DNA from: an uncultured Gammaproteobacteria bacterium
GTDB lineage: Bacteria; Pseudomonadota; Gammaproteobacteria; UBA6429; Thiohalophilaceae
DNA: 64,000 nucleotides
Assembly: GCA_937967995.1 (NCBI GenBank)
Contig: CALBTB010000009.1
Coordinates: forward strand, 186,001-250,000
Direction: 5' to 3'
A program made the position numbers and the translations under genes. The notes beneath the pieces were generated by a model, which saw nothing but the letters and a program-made list of their open reading frames with translations, was not told the DNA's origin and did not search any database. Position 1 is the first letter of the stretch; each line of letters opens with the position of its first letter. Positions 1 to 10,599 of the stretch are shown one piece after another.

Positions 1-2
1 TT

Positions 3-521
3 ATCGCAACAGCAAAAGAGACGCGCATTAACGACGCGATTCGTGCACCGCAAGTGCGTGTAATAGATGCCGAGGGAGAACAGCTCGGTGTCATGAAGAT
101 TGACAAGGCACAGGAAATAGCCGATGAAGCCGATCTTGACCTGGTCGAGATCGCACCGGATGCGGACCCGCCTGTTTGTCGGGTGATGGATTACGGCAAG
201 TACTTGTTTGAACTGAACAAGAAAAAACATGCCGCCAAGAAGAAGCAGAAGGTCATTCACGTCAAGGAAGTGAAGTTTCGTCCCGGTACCGAGGAGCAGG
301 ACTATCAGGTAAAATTACGTAACCTGAAGCGGTTCCTGGGCAACGGCGACAAGGCCAAGGTCACGTTACGTTTTCGTGGCCGGGAAATGGCTCATATGGA
401 ACTGGGTCAGCAATTACTCGAACGGGTTGAAAAAGATCTGGAAGAGCTGGGTAGTGTTGAACAGTACCCGAAGATGGAAGGTCGGCAGATGGTCATGGTC
501 ATTTCGCCGAAGAAGAAATAG
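3..521 (+). CDS. infC: Translation initiation factor IF-3 (5' end at window edge)
   Basis: IF-3 binds the 30S subunit, proofreads initiator tRNA pairing and prevents premature 50S joining. The protein matches IF-3 along its whole length: N-domain with the [12 protein letters not shown] motif, a lysine-rich linker, and C-domain with [16 protein letters not shown] and FRGREMAH. The reading frame stays open upstream of the GTG at 54, and the family's conserved N-terminal stretch ([13 protein letters not shown]) lies there, so that GTG is not the start. The frame reaches ATC at position 3; the bases before it are TT, so a typical infC ATT start could sit one base outside the window. From ATC the protein would be 172 aa, close to the family's usual 175-180. 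Downstream are rpmI and rplT, the standard order. Identity is certain; the exact start is not. Confidence 0.96.
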   Translation: MATAKETRINDAIRAPQVRVIDAEGEQLGVMKIDKAQEIADEADLDLVEIAPDADPPVCRVMDYGKYLFELNKKKHAAKKKQKVIHVKEVKFRPGTEEQDYQVKLRNLKRFLGNGDKAKVTLRFRGREMAHMELGQQLLERVEKDLEELGSVEQYPKMEGRQMVMVISPKKK

Positions 522-562
522 TACGTTTTAAAATTTGTTTAACGGGCACACGTTACGCCGGT

Positions 563-577
563 CCTGCTTTTTGCAGG
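563..577 (+). promoter_or_regulatory. Small hairpin in the infC-rpmI spacer, possible L20 leader element
   Basis: A CCTGC/GCAGG stem with a five-T loop sits between infC and rpmI. In enterobacteria ribosomal protein L20 represses rpmI-rplT by binding structured RNA in this spacer. Here only one short hairpin is obvious, so an L20 control role is by analogy and is weakly supported. Confidence 0.25.
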
Positions 578-611
578 TTAACCAGGTTTAACGTCACAGG
601 AGTAAAGAAAG

Positions 612-809
612 ATGCCGAAGATGAAAACCAACCGGGGCGCGGCCAAGCGTTTCCGAAAAACTGCCTCTGGCAAGTTCAAACGCGCTCAGTCGCATCGTCG
701 TCACATACTGACGAAGAAGAGCACCAAGCGTAAACGTCAACTCCGTAGTGGCCAACTCGTGCATGAAGCTGATACCAAGCTGGTTGCGCGTATGCTGCCG
801 AATCTGTAG
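612..809 (+). CDS. rpmI: 50S ribosomal protein L35
   Basis: This 65-residue, strongly basic protein has the L35 signature [24 protein letters not shown] at its start, then [15 protein letters not shown]. It is a structural component of the large ribosomal subunit. A good ribosome-binding site (CAGGAG) stands a few bases upstream of the ATG. It lies between infC and rplT, eleven bases before rplT, as in nearly all bacteria. Length equals the usual 64-66 aa. Confidence 0.98.
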   Translation: MPKMKTNRGAAKRFRKTASGKFKRAQSHRRHILTKKSTKRKRQLRSGQLVHEADTKLVARMLPNL

Positions 810-820
810 GAGGGTAGACG

Positions 821-1177
821 ATGCCAAGAGTAAAACGTGGTGTGGTTGCTCATGCCAAACACAAGAAAATTCTGAATCAGGCAAAAGGTTACTACGGACG
901 CCGTAAAAATGTGTTCCGGGTTGCCACGCAGGCCGTAACGAAAGCCGGCCAGTATGCCTATCGTGATCGTCGCCAACGCAAGCGCCAGTTCCGCAGCCTG
1001 TGGATTGCGCGTATCAATGCGGCAGCACGTGAATGCGGCCTGTCTTATAGTCGATTTATCAATGGGCTGAAAAAAGCGGACATTGAAATCGATCGTAAGG
1101 TACTTGCTGATATTGCCGTGTTCGATAAAACCGCTTTTGCAGCCCTCGCGGAAAAGGCCAAGGCCAGCCTCGCGTAA
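821..1177 (+). CDS. rplT: 50S ribosomal protein L20
   Basis: L20 is an early assembly protein of the 50S subunit that contacts 23S rRNA, and in some bacteria it represses its own operon. The 118-residue sequence starts [18 protein letters not shown] and carries the RNA-binding motifs [13 protein letters not shown] and [14 protein letters not shown], matching the family throughout. An AGGAGG-type site precedes the ATG. A strong terminator follows 46 bases after the stop and separates it from pheS. Confidence 0.98.
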   Translation: MPRVKRGVVAHAKHKKILNQAKGYYGRRKNVFRVATQAVTKAGQYAYRDRRQRKRQFRSLWIARINAAARECGLSYSRFINGLKKADIEIDRKVLADIAVFDKTAFAALAEKAKASLA

Positions 1178-1222
1178 TCGACTGCACGATCACTGTCCGA
1201 CACGGACAATAAATGACAGATT

Positions 1223-1260
1223 CGGGAAGGCTTTGGTCCAAAGTCTTCCCGTTTTTGTTT
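1223..1260 (+). terminator. Rho-independent terminator after rplT, ahead of pheS
   Basis: A 12-bp stem (CGGGAAGGCTTT pairing with AAAGTCTTCCCG, one G-U pair) with a five-base loop GGTCC is followed by TTTTTGTTT. It should end infC-rpmI-rplT transcripts. In enterobacteria a terminator at this place is an attenuator for pheST; I see no convincing Phe-codon leader peptide upstream of it, so partial read-through is the simpler reading. Confidence 0.85.
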
Positions 1261-1271
1261 ATATCATTTAA

Positions 1272-2312
<1,041 letters not shown>

Positions 2313-2322
2313 GGAAACTTAC

Positions 2323-4698
2323 ATGCGTTTTAGTGAGCAATGGTTACGCGAATGGGTGAATCCATCGGTTTCGACTCAGGAACTGGCGGATCAACTGACG
2401 ATGGCCGGTCTGGAAGTGGATGCCATCGAACCGGTGGCCGGGGAATTTAACAATGTCGTGGTAGCAGAAGTGATCAGTCTCGAGAAACATCCGGATGCCG
2501 ACAAGTTACGCGTCTGTCAGGTCAACGTGGGTCAGAAAGATACGCTGACCATCGTCTGTGGTGCGGCTAATGTGGCCAAAGGCATGAAAGTCCCGGCGGC
2601 ATTAATTGGCGCAAAGCTACCCGGTGATTTGAAAATCAAAAAATCGAAATTACGTGGTGTCGAATCACACGGCATGCTGTGTTCGGCAAAGGAACTGGGC
2701 CTGGCAGAAAGCGCGGAAGGCTTGTTACCGCTTGATGAAGATGCACCTGTCGGCGAAGACATACGTAAATATTTACAACTGGACGACGTGAGTATCGAGC
2801 TGGGCCTGACACCGAATCGTGGTGATTGTCTCGGCATTGAAGGCATTGCGCGCGAAGTTGCTGTGTTAAACCGTTATGAAGTAACGCCCCCCAAAATGCC
2901 GGCGGTAAAAGCCGCTATCAAGGACACATTTAAAGTAACCCTGACAGCCAGTGATGATTGCCCGCAATATTACGGGCGCGTCATTCGAGGCATTAATCCC
3001 GCTGCGACCACACCGCTGTGGATGCAGGAGAAGCTGCGCCGTTGCGGCATACGCAGCCTGTCAGCCGTGGTGGATGTCACCAATTATGTGTTGCTCGAAC
3101 TCGGGCAACCCATGCATGCCTTTGACCTGGTTAAACTATACGGTCACATTGATGTGCGGCATGCCACCGCAAAGGAAAAACTCACCTTGTTGGATGGGCA
3201 AAGTATCGACCTGTTGCCGGGCAGCCTGGTGATTGCCGATGCCAAAGGACCTGTCGCCCTGGCCGGGATTATGGGCGGTGAAGAGAGTGCAGTGAGTGAC
3301 AGCACCACCGACATCTTTTTGGAAAGCGCCTTTTTCCAGCCGGACTGTATCGCGGGTAAGGCACGCCGTTATGGTCTGCATACCGATTCATCACACCGCT
3401 TTGAACGAGGCGTCTCACCGGAGTTACAGGCACGGGCTATCGAACGGGCAACGACGCTGTTACTGGCGATTGCAGGCGGTAAAGCCGGTCCGGTAATCCA
3501 GCAAACCGTCAAAAACAAACTCCCATCCAGACAGCCTGTTACGCTGCGTGAGGCCAGAATAAATCGCGTGCTCGGTACTGAAGTCACAAAGGATTCTGTG
3601 TCAGACGTCCTCGTACGCCTCGGTATGACGTGCAAGTCCACTGGCGGGCAATGGAAAGTGACGCCGCCGGCATTTCGCTTTGATATCAGCCAGGAAGTGG
3701 ACCTGATCGAAGAGGTCGGACGCATTTATGGCTATGGCAATCTGCCGGTGAGACGGCCGCAGGTGGATATGGTGATGATTCCGGCGCCCGAAGCAAAGGT
3801 GCCGATTCGACGTATCAAGCAAATACTGGTGGCGCTGGGCTACCAGGAGGCCATTACCTACAGCTTTGTTGACCCCCAGATGCAGGAAATCCTTGGCCCG
3901 GATACGAAGCCGATAGCACTGGCCAATCCCATTTCAGCAGAAATGGGCGTGATGCGTACAAATTTGTGGGCTGGATTGCTCCAGGCGGCCCAGTATAACT
4001 TGCACCGCCAGCAAAATCGGTTATTGTTATTTGAGTATGGTCTTAAGTTTGTCCAGCAAGGCACTGATTTAAATCAGGAAATGATGCTAGCTGGATTGCT
4101 GGTTGGACGCCGTGTGCCCGAGCAGTGGGACAGTCCAAAGGAAAATCTCGACTTTTATGACGTGAAAGGACACCTGGAGTCGTTAATCGCGCTAACTGGT
4201 TGTTCTGAAAGGTTTAAATTTGAACCCCTGAACGACTCGGTGTTACATCCGGGACAGTCAGCCAGTATCTTGAGAGACGGGCAGATAGTCGGTCGGCTCG
4301 GTGCATTGCATCCCGGGGTGGCAAAACGGCTGAATCTGGACCACACTATGTATCTATTTGAAATAAAAGCAGATAGTTTACAGGTGGGCAGGGTACCAAC
4401 ATTCCAGGCAGTATCCCGGTATCCGGCCATTCGTCGCGACCTGTCAATTGTGGTCGATCTGCCGATAACGGCGGAGAAAGTACGCGAATGTATCCAGAAA
4501 GTGGCGCCTGAAACGTTGACGAAGGTGGAGCTATTTGACATGTACATGGGCGAAGGTATTGATTCTGGTAGAAAAAGTCTGAGTTTGGGCTTGACCTTGC
4601 AGGATCTTTCGCGCACTCTTACAGACAATGATGTGGAAGAGGTCATGCAGCGCGTCATCGAGCAGTTGCACACCGACCTGGGGGCATCCCTAAGATAA
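2323..4698 (+). CDS. pheT: Phenylalanine-tRNA ligase beta subunit
   Basis: PheT is the structural and editing subunit of phenylalanyl-tRNA synthetase. The 791-aa protein has the tRNA-binding EMAP-like domain near the N-terminus ([15 protein letters not shown]), the B3/B4 editing region, B5, and a C-terminal anticodon-binding FDX-ACB domain ([15 protein letters not shown]). I place the start at ATG 2323 ([12 protein letters not shown]), which has GAGGAA seven bases upstream and fits the family's N-terminus; a longer in-frame extension runs back into pheS and is not credible. ihfA follows 26 bases downstream. Confidence 0.97.
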   Translation: MRFSEQWLREWVNPSVSTQELADQLTMAGLEVDAIEPVAGEFNNVVVAEVISLEKHPDADKLRVCQVNVGQKDTLTIVCGAANVAKGMKVPAALIGAKLPGDLKIKKSKLRGVESHGMLCSAKELGLAESAEGLLPLDEDAPVGEDIRKYLQLDDVSIELGLTPNRGDCLGIEGIAREVAVLNRYEVTPPKMPAVKAAIKDTFKVTLTASDDCPQYYGRVIRGINPAATTPLWMQEKLRRCGIRSLSAVVDVTNYVLLELGQPMHAFDLVKLYGHIDVRHATAKEKLTLLDGQSIDLLPGSLVIADAKGPVALAGIMGGEESAVSDSTTDIFLESAFFQPDCIAGKARRYGLHTDSSHRFERGVSPELQARAIERATTLLLAIAGGKAGPVIQQTVKNKLPSRQPVTLREARINRVLGTEVTKDSVSDVLVRLGMTCKSTGGQWKVTPPAFRFDISQEVDLIEEVGRIYGYGNLPVRRPQVDMVMIPAPEAKVPIRRIKQILVALGYQEAITYSFVDPQMQEILGPDTKPIALANPISAEMGVMRTNLWAGLLQAAQYNLHRQQNRLLLFEYGLKFVQQGTDLNQEMMLAGLLVGRRVPEQWDSPKENLDFYDVKGHLESLIALTGCSERFKFEPLNDSVLHPGQSASILRDGQIVGRLGALHPGVAKRLNLDHTMYLFEIKADSLQVGRVPTFQAVSRYPAIRRDLSIVVDLPITAEKVRECIQKVAPETLTKVELFDMYMGEGIDSGRKSLSLGLTLQDLSRTLTDNDVEEVMQRVIEQLHTDLGASLR

Positions 4699-4724
4699 CA
4701 ACAAGCCTTGAGAGAACAACAACG

Positions 4725-5027
4725 ATGGCATTGACCAAAGCGGAAATGGCTGAACGTTTGTTTGAAGAGTTGGGGTTAAACAAGCGCGAAGCCAAAGAAT
4801 TGGTAGAGCAGTTTTTTGAAGAAGTCCGAGGTGCCCTGGAACGGGGACAGCAGGTCAAGCTATCCGGATTTGGCAATTTCGATTTACGCGATAAAAAACA
4901 ACGACCTGGACGCAACCCAAAGACCGGTGAGGAAATTCCGATCACGGCACGGCGGGTGGTGACTTTTCGTCCGGGGCAAAAATTAAAGGCACGTGTAGAA
5001 GCTTATGCTGGAACCCAGCAACAATAA
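4725..5027 (+). CDS. ihfA: Integration host factor alpha subunit
   Basis: IHF alpha forms a heterodimer that bends DNA sharply and helps recombination, replication and many promoters. The 100-aa protein has the HU/IHF fold, begins [23 protein letters not shown] and contains the DNA-arm signature [12 protein letters not shown] with the intercalating proline. Its place directly after pheT is the usual gammaproteobacterial arrangement, and its length matches the family (about 99-100 aa). It overlaps the next gene by 23 bases. Confidence 0.97.
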   Translation: MALTKAEMAERLFEELGLNKREAKELVEQFFEEVRGALERGQQVKLSGFGNFDLRDKKQRPGRNPKTGEEIPITARRVVTFRPGQKLKARVEAYAGTQQQ

Positions 5028-5355
5028 CGAATTACCTCCCATTCCGGGCAAGCGGTATTTCACCATTGGCGAAGTCAGTGAACTTTGTCAGGTCAAGCCA
5101 CATGTATTGCGTTACTGGGAGCAGGAATTTCCACAACTCAAACCCGTCAAGCGTCGTGGCAATCGTCGCTATTATCAGCGCCAGGACGTGATTATGATTC
5201 GTCAAATTCGCAGCCTGCTATACGAGCAGGGTTACACCATTGGTGGTGCGCGTCTGCAATTGACGGAAACCAAGGAAGAAGGTCAGCTGGATCGCGAAAC
5301 CATTCGATCGATGGTGATGGAACTGGAAGAAATTAAAGCCTTACTCGATAGCTGA
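5005..5355 (+). CDS. MerR-family transcriptional regulator of the ihfA-linked type
   Basis: A 116-aa protein with an N-terminal MerR winged helix-turn-helix: [30 protein letters not shown] then [14 protein letters not shown] short C-terminal helix region follows with no cysteine cluster or other obvious ligand-binding motif, so it is unlikely to be a metal sensor of the MerR/CueR kind. A homologue sits immediately after ihfA in many Gammaproteobacteria; its target is not established. The ATG lies inside ihfA (23-base overlap), implying translational coupling. Function beyond DNA binding is unknown. Confidence 0.92.
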   Translation: MLEPSNNNELPPIPGKRYFTIGEVSELCQVKPHVLRYWEQEFPQLKPVKRRGNRRYYQRQDVIMIRQIRSLLYEQGYTIGGARLQLTETKEEGQLDRETIRSMVMELEEIKALLDS

Positions 5356-5378
5356 CTGTAATCCACCGCACAAGCCGG

Positions 5379-5384
5379 TATAAT
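5379..5384 (+). promoter_or_regulatory. Probable -10 box of the tRNA-Pro promoter
   Basis: A consensus TATAAT stands 27 bases before the tRNA gene, in the gap after the merR stop codon. No good -35 hexamer is seen at 16-18 bp spacing (CTGTAA at best), so only the -10 is well supported. Confidence 0.4.
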
Positions 5385-5410
5385 TCCCAATCTGATTTTG
5401 TATTCACACA

Positions 5411-5488
<78 letters not shown>

Positions 5489-5554
5489 TTATTCTTGAAA
5501 TTAACTTCTTGTAGTTGTTCTAGCTGATTTACTAACTCAGATTTCCTTCGCATA

Positions 5555-5570
5555 GAACCCTCACGGGTTC
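5555..5570 (+). repeat. Hairpin downstream of tRNA-Pro
   Basis: GAACCC/GGGTTC forms a perfect 6-bp stem with loop TCAC, and flanking GCATA/TATGC can extend it with a small bulge. It has no T-run, so it is at best a weak terminator or processing structure for the tRNA transcript. It lies inside the 129-bp stretch bounded by the two copies of the tRNA 3' end. Confidence 0.4.
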
Positions 5571-5602
5571 ATTATGCGCACCTTCGCCTTCGGCTCCAGG
5601 CG

Positions 5603-5616
5603 TCTCGCCCCGACCA
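5603..5616 (+). repeat. 14-bp direct copy of the tRNA-Pro 3' end (att-like)
   Basis: TCTCGCCCCGACCA here repeats exactly the last 14 bases of the tRNA gene (5474-5487). A tRNA 3'-end duplication is the usual scar of a site-specific integrase. No integrase gene is nearby and only 129 bases separate the copies, so it may be a remnant, or a leftover of a duplicated tRNA. Confidence 0.5.
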
Positions 5617-5634
5617 TCTGTTCAAATTAATGGA

Positions 5635-5765
5635 ATCTAGTTGCCTTTTTTATGCAGCGTCGTTGATGAGACCCGAGCCAGGGATGGCATGAAGGGTCTC
5701 ATCACCGATGCTGAGCTGACATGGACGGCAGCGAAGCTTAAGCGGAATAAGAAAGGCAACTAGAT
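5635..5765. mobile_element. MITE-like element with 14-bp perfect terminal inverted repeats
   Basis: ATCTAGTTGCCTTT at 5635-5648 is the exact reverse complement of 5752-5765. Inside, 5655-5674 and 5694-5713 form a 20-bp stem with two mismatches around GAGCCAGGGATGGC. The 10-mer GTTCAAATTA occurs just outside both ends (5620-5629 and 5768-5777) and may be a target-site duplication, although a few bases separate it from the repeats. No coding capacity. I infer a non-autonomous element of about 130-140 bp. Confidence 0.6.
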
Positions 5766-5798
5766 ACGTTCAAATTATATCAGGCTGATATTAAGTAG

Positions 5799-6806
5799 TT
5801 AGACGTTGTAATAATCCCGATACCATTTCACGAAGCGGACAATGCCATCTTCGACAGAGGTATCCGGCTTGTAACCAACATCATCCATCAGGTCGGACGT
5901 GTCGGCATAGGTGTAGGGCACATCGCCGGGTTGTAACGGCAGCATATTTTTCTCCGCTTTTTTACCCAGGCAATTTTCCAGTACTTCAATATAACGTAAC
6001 AGGTCGCAGGGGTTGTTATTGCCAATGTTATACACCCGCCAGGGCGCCTTGCTGGTGCCCGGATCCGGATTATCACCGGTCCAGTCGGCATTGGGTTCAG
6101 CGACTTTGTCCAGTGTGCGAACCACGCCTTCGACGATATCATCGATATAGGTGAAATCGCGCTTGTGATCACCGTAATTGAAAACATCAATTGGCTCGCC
6201 AGCAAGAATCTTTTTGGTAAACATGAACAGCGCCATGTCGGGTCGCCCCCATGGGCCGTACACAGTGAAAAATCGTAAGCCGGTTGTCGGCAGATTGAAT
6301 AAATGGCTATAGGTATGTGCCATTAACTCATTGGACTTTTTTGATGCCGCATAAAGACTGACCGGGTGATCGACATTGTTGTGAATGGAAAAGGGATAAT
6401 TCGTGTTGGCGCCATACACGGAGCTGCTTGATGCATAAAGTAAATGCTCGACCTTGTTATGGCGGCAACCTTCCAGGATATTGGTAAAGCCGACGATATT
6501 TGTATCGATATAGGCATGCGGGTTTTCCAGTGAATAACGGACACCGGCCTGCGCGGCCAGGTTAATAACGCGCTGTGGCTGGTGCTTTTTGAAAACATCG
6601 GCCATGACTTCGCGGTCTTCTATGCTTTCACGTACTTCCGTAAACCCATCAAAAGATTTGACGCGTTCAAGACGGGCTTCTTTGAGACTGGGATCATAGT
6701 AGTCATTGACGTTATCGATCCCGATGACCTCATCACCCCGTTCCAGCAACCGTATCGCCAGTGTTGAACCAATAAATCCCGCGGTGCCGGTAATGAGTAC
6801 TTTCAT
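5799..6806 (-). CDS. UDP-glucuronate 4-epimerase-type NAD-dependent epimerase
   Basis: An extended short-chain dehydrogenase/reductase that should interconvert UDP-glucuronate and UDP-galacturonate by transient C4 oxidation. The Rossmann motif TGTAGFIGS is at residues 7-15, the catalytic pair Tyr152/Lys156 in YAASKK, and the family motif [18 protein letters not shown] identifies the CapI/GAE-type group. The 335-aa length is typical. It lies 37 bases downstream of the UDP-HexNAc dehydrogenase and is probably co-transcribed with it. No UDP-glucose dehydrogenase is in the window, so the true substrate could be another UDP-uronate. It supplies precursors for the EPS encoded further on. Confidence 0.9.
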   Translation of the reverse strand: MKVLITGTAGFIGSTLAIRLLERGDEVIGIDNVNDYYDPSLKEARLERVKSFDGFTEVRESIEDREVMADVFKKHQPQRVINLAAQAGVRYSLENPHAYIDTNIVGFTNILEGCRHNKVEHLLYASSSSVYGANTNYPFSIHNNVDHPVSLYAASKKSNELMAHTYSHLFNLPTTGLRFFTVYGPWGRPDMALFMFTKKILAGEPIDVFNYGDHKRDFTYIDDIVEGVVRTLDKVAEPNADWTGDNPDPGTSKAPWRVYNIGNNNPCDLLRYIEVLENCLGKKAEKNMLPLQPGDVPYTYADTSDLMDDVGYKPDTSVEDGIVRFVKWYRDYYNV

Positions 6807-6843
6807 GGAATCCTCTGCTTTATTTACAACGGAAATTTAACAC

Positions 6844-8118
6844 TTATAAACGTGCATCGACCGTATTTTTAGGTAACAAATTTTTCACATCAAAAATGAC
6901 GCAATTTTCCCTGGCCAGGGCCTTGATACCGGTTTCGCCCATCTGTTTGAACTGATCATGAGCAACAGCAATGATGATGGCATCATAGTGGTTTTTCTTT
7001 AATTCAGTAACCGGTGTGATGCCATATTCGTGCTGAGCTTCTTCGGAGTCGACCCATGGATCATACACATCAACCTGTGCATTATACGTTTTAAACTCAC
7101 GAACGATATCGACGACCCGCGTATTTCGAAGATCCGGACAGTTCTCCTTGAACGTCAGCCCCATTATCAGAACATGTGAATCGACCACATGAATTCGCTT
7201 CTGTGTCATTAACTTCACAACACGACCTGTGACGTATCCGCCCATGTTGTCGTTGATTCGGCGACCAGCCAGAATGACCTGCGGAATATAACCAATGGCT
7301 TCAGCTTTATGTGTCAGATAGTAGGGATCGACACCAATACAATGTCCACCAACCAGGCCGGGTCGAAATGGCAGGAAGTTCCATTTGGTACCCGCGGCTT
7401 CCAGAACTTCGAGTGTATCAATGCCGAGCTTGTTAAATATCAGTGCCAGTTCATTCACCAGGGCGATGTTCAGATCGCGCTGTGTGTTTTCGATGACTTT
7501 GGCCGCTTCAGCTACCTTGATGCTACTGGTTTTATGGGTGCCAGCCGTAATGATGCGCTGATATAGTTGATCAACGCGCTCAGCAATTTCGGGCGTGGAG
7601 CCAGACGTGACTTTTTTGATCGTCGTTACCCGATGTTCCTTGTCACCAGGATTAATTCGCTCAGGGCTATAACCTACGAAAAAGTCTTTATTGAATGTCA
7701 GACCGGATTGTTGTTCGAGAATGGGAACGCAATCTTCCTCTGTTGCACCTGGATAGACGGTTGACTCATAAATAACGATATCGCCTTTAGACAGAACCTG
7801 GCCTACAGTGGTGCTGGCTGAGATAAGCGGGCGCAAATCAGGTCGTTTATAGTTATCTATCGGGGTGGGGACAGTGACAATGTAAATGTTACAGGCCTTG
7901 ATGTCGTCGAGCTTGTCAGTAAACGTTAAATTAGCTGCCGAGGATAATTCTTCACCAGTTACCTCCAGCGTCGAGTCGGTACCTGATTTCAATTCTTCAA
8001 CACGGTAATGATTGATATCGAAACCGATTGTCTTGATGGTTTTGCCAAATTCCACGGCGAGCGGCAAGCCAACATAGCCCAGGCCAATGACGCCAATGGT
8101 GTCAGTAGTCGTTCCCAT
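6844..8118 (-). CDS. UDP-N-acetylhexosamine 6-dehydrogenase (TviB/WbpO type)
   Basis: A UDP-sugar dehydrogenase that oxidises C6 of a UDP-HexNAc to the uronate with two NAD+. The 424-aa protein starts with the Rossmann motif [13 protein letters not shown], has the central family helix region, and the catalytic Cys260 in [11 protein letters not shown]. Overall wording ([30 protein letters not shown]) matches the Vi-antigen TviB/WbpO group rather than UDP-glucose dehydrogenase. It is transcribed divergently from the priming transferase at 8.2 kb. With UDP-GlcNAc 2-epimerase at 27.7 kb it could make either GalNAcA/GlcNAcA or ManNAcA; the sequence alone does not decide. Confidence 0.9.
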   Translation of the reverse strand: MGTTTDTIGVIGLGYVGLPLAVEFGKTIKTIGFDINHYRVEELKSGTDSTLEVTGEELSSAANLTFTDKLDDIKACNIYIVTVPTPIDNYKRPDLRPLISASTTVGQVLSKGDIVIYESTVYPGATEEDCVPILEQQSGLTFNKDFFVGYSPERINPGDKEHRVTTIKKVTSGSTPEIAERVDQLYQRIITAGTHKTSSIKVAEAAKVIENTQRDLNIALVNELALIFNKLGIDTLEVLEAAGTKWNFLPFRPGLVGGHCIGVDPYYLTHKAEAIGYIPQVILAGRRINDNMGGYVTGRVVKLMTQKRIHVVDSHVLIMGLTFKENCPDLRNTRVVDIVREFKTYNAQVDVYDPWVDSEEAQHEYGITPVTELKKNHYDAIIIAVAHDQFKQMGETGIKALARENCVIFDVKNLLPKNTVDARL

Positions 8119-8162
8119 TCCCGGTCCTTCTTTAGTTTATAAAGCGATATGTACGTTTATAG

Positions 8163-8192
8163 TTGGTATCAGTAAGTTGGCTGGATTATACT
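8163..8192 (+). promoter_or_regulatory. Candidate sigma70 promoter for the priming transferase
   Basis: TTGGTA and TATACT are spaced 18 bp in the divergent gap between the dehydrogenase and the glycosyl-1-phosphate transferase. Match to consensus is moderate; no experimental support. Confidence 0.35.
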
Positions 8193-8247
8193 ATAAGTCG
8201 CTGTCCAGCATAGTATTTCTGTGTCGATTCTTCAAATGGGGGATGCG

Positions 8248-9660
8248 TTGAGTACCATCAGAGTTTTTAACCATTATGTCAAAATTCCGTTCATCGTTCT
8301 TGGTATAGTTGAAAGTCTTGGCATTTTTCTCAGCGTTATTCTCGCACATTACCTTTACTTTGGTATTTTGTATGATGAATTTGAGTTCAGCGATATCTAT
8401 GAAGTAATCTGGTACAAGGCGCTGGCATTCACTTTCTTTGTCGTGCTTGCCATGATTGCTTCAGGTCTCTACCAGGCGAAATTACGGGAAGGTGTCGTCG
8501 GTTTTTTATTACGCCTGACTGCAGCATTCCTGATGGCGCTGGTTGCCGTCTCTGCACTATTTTATGTTTTCCCGGGATTGTTTTTTGGTCGTGGCGTTAT
8601 GACCATCACGGTCATTCTGGCCTTCCTGTTTCTCGCTACGACACGCGGCATCATATTGCTCACCGATCCCAGCGTATTCAAGAAAAATATTCTCGTTCTC
8701 GGCGCAGGTAAGCGCGCCAGTACATTGACCGAGCTGAAGCGTAAATCCGATCATTTTGGATTTAATATCATTGGGTTTGCACATTTTCGCGGTGAAAAAG
8801 ATGAAGTGCCTGGCAACAGGATAATCAATCTAAAAGAACCCTTGGTGGAATTTGTGCTACGGAATGATGTCGATGAGATCGTGATGGCAATTGATGATCG
8901 ACGCAAAGGGATTCCCATGCACGAACTGCTGGATTGTAAGATGCACGGAATTGACGTGATTGATGTAGTAACTTTTTTTGAACGGGAAACCGGTAAGATT
9001 CGGATTGATCAACTGCATCCAAGCTGGCTGCTATTTAACGATGGTTTTAATGTCAGCACTTTGCGTTATTTCTCTAAACGCGGTTTTGACCTGCTGGCCA
9101 GCGGGGCATTGCTCTTTTTGACGTGGCCGATAATGGCACTCACAGCGGTAGCAATATGGGCCGAATCAGGCTTTAACTTTAGTTTACCCATTCTCTATCG
9201 ACAGGTAAGAATTGGTGAAGATGGCAGGCCTTTTCAGGTGTTGAAATTTCGCAGCATGGTAGTGGACGCAGAAAAATCCGGCCAGGCACAATGGGCCAAG
9301 AAAAATGATTCTCGGGTTACAAAAGTTGGCAAGTTTATCAGGCTGGTCAGGATTGATGAACTACCGCAGATTTTCAATGTATTCAGGGGTGATATGAGTT
9401 TTGTAGGCCCTCGGCCGGAAAGACCGCAATTCGTTGGTATGCTGTCAGAAACGTTGCCTTATTATGCCGAGCGTCACCGCGTAAAACCGGGTATCACCGG
9501 ATGGGCGCAATTACTTTATCCTTACGGGTCATCCGAAAAAGATGCGTTGGAGAAACTGCAGTATGATCTTTATTATGTGAAAAATCACAGTATATTTCTG
9601 GATTTTTTAATACTTTTACAAACAGCGGAAGTTGTATTGTTTGGTAAAGGTGCGCGCTAG
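8248..9660 (+). CDS. EPS priming sugar-phosphate transferase (EpsB/TIGR03013-like)
   Basis: A polyisoprenyl-phosphate hexose-1-phosphate transferase that starts repeat-unit assembly on undecaprenyl phosphate in the inner membrane. The N-terminal half has about four to five membrane helices and a CoA-binding-like soluble region. The C-terminal catalytic region has a further helix and the conserved motifs KFRSM, RIDELPQIFNV, DMSFVGPRPERP and KPGITGWAQ. It resembles the PEP-CTERM/EpsH1-associated subgroup, whose N-terminus reads RIFNHYV; here RVFNHYV. I prefer TTG 8248 because GGGGGA lies five bases upstream and the protein then begins MSTIRVFNHYV; ATG 8236 and GTG 8221 are possible. Confidence 0.93.
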   Translation: MSTIRVFNHYVKIPFIVLGIVESLGIFLSVILAHYLYFGILYDEFEFSDIYEVIWYKALAFTFFVVLAMIASGLYQAKLREGVVGFLLRLTAAFLMALVAVSALFYVFPGLFFGRGVMTITVILAFLFLATTRGIILLTDPSVFKKNILVLGAGKRASTLTELKRKSDHFGFNIIGFAHFRGEKDEVPGNRIINLKEPLVEFVLRNDVDEIVMAIDDRRKGIPMHELLDCKMHGIDVIDVVTFFERETGKIRIDQLHPSWLLFNDGFNVSTLRYFSKRGFDLLASGALLFLTWPIMALTAVAIWAESGFNFSLPILYRQVRIGEDGRPFQVLKFRSMVVDAEKSGQAQWAKKNDSRVTKVGKFIRLVRIDELPQIFNVFRGDMSFVGPRPERPQFVGMLSETLPYYAERHRVKPGITGWAQLLYPYGSSEKDALEKLQYDLYYVKNHSIFLDFLILLQTAEVVLFGKGAR

Positions 9661-9663
9661 TAA

Positions 9664-10599
9664 CTAATCTTCAACATTTAGCGGGTCGAACGGTGAGTTA
9701 TACCAGGAACTGACTTTCCCGCCTCTGAAATATATTTTTGATACGCCATATACCCAGACATCATCAAGAGCCTGCATTGGCTTACCCTGAATTAACAAAA
9801 CGTCCTGCTTACTTGCGCCAATTGCAATTTTTTTGTTTCTTTGTGGTTTGGAAGCGTGTGATATTTCTTCGTATTTGGCTGCCGAATCAGTCAGAGCCGC
9901 ATGCTCAATATCACTCTCCAGCGTTACGTTAAGCGGATGCATTTCATCGGTTTTCCAGTCGACAACTTCGCCATTTGAAAACATGACTTTGGATTGTCCA
10001 TACCACCAGATGTTATCTTCGATTCGACTTGGCGCACCTTGCGCTTCAACAACGTCGCCCATACTTGAACCGTAGGTAAACACCTTTGTTTGATATTTTT
10101 TACTGTCTGTACGAACGGGATATTTCTTTTCTATTACTGCCTGAGGGTACTTGATTGGTTGTGACTGAGAGACCGATCCATTTACGGTATCATTGTCCTC
10201 TTGCGGATATAGCATATAGCCAATGGCGACTAATGCAAGAAAGATACCTGCGAACGTGAATTTGTGTGATTTATTTGTGCTCTGGGTGTTATAAACAGGA
10301 GGCGGTTGTACGCTGTCCTGGCCAGTTGTTTCATTGTCCAGGTTAATAGCCGGCCTGATATCTGGCAAAACACCATATTTATCATAATAGGATTTGATCG
10401 TTTTGTAGGCGGTATTGATTATCCGGAATTTTTCATTAGCGACGGATACCTCTATCAGATTTTGTTCAGCACGATCCGGGTGCCATTTCTGGCTGGACTT
10501 ACGATAGGCGGTTTTAACCTGATTCCAGGTTAAACCGTCAGGACTGATTCCGAGAATCCGATAACACTGACTAAAGCTGGGTTCCTGATTGTCCGTCAT
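9664..10599 (-). CDS. Membrane-anchored J-domain protein with two C-terminal repeats
   Basis: Residues about 10-75 form a DnaJ J-domain with the HPD motif at 40-42, which stimulates a Hsp70 ATPase. A single membrane helix follows (about 114-132, FAGIFLALVAIGYMLYP). The C-terminal part has two similar copies of a roughly 50-residue unit, each with a G-S/A-S-x-x-D-V-(V/L)-x-x-Q-G-x-P start, a W-x-Y-G-x-S-K core and an H/D-P-L-N-V end. The J-domain is N-terminal and cytoplasmic by inference; the repeats would be periplasmic if the helix is a single anchor. It is convergent with the priming transferase, four bases away. It is not a canonical DnaJ: no Gly/Phe or zinc-finger region. Confidence 0.85.
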   Translation of the reverse strand: MTDNQEPSFSQCYRILGISPDGLTWNQVKTAYRKSSQKWHPDRAEQNLIEVSVANEKFRIINTAYKTIKSYYDKYGVLPDIRPAINLDNETTGQDSVQPPPVYNTQSTNKSHKFTFAGIFLALVAIGYMLYPQEDNDTVNGSVSQSQPIKYPQAVIEKKYPVRTDSKKYQTKVFTYGSSMGDVVEAQGAPSRIEDNIWWYGQSKVMFSNGEVVDWKTDEMHPLNVTLESDIEHAALTDSAAKYEEISHASKPQRNKKIAIGASKQDVLLIQGKPMQALDDVWVYGVSKIYFRGGKVSSWYNSPFDPLNVED

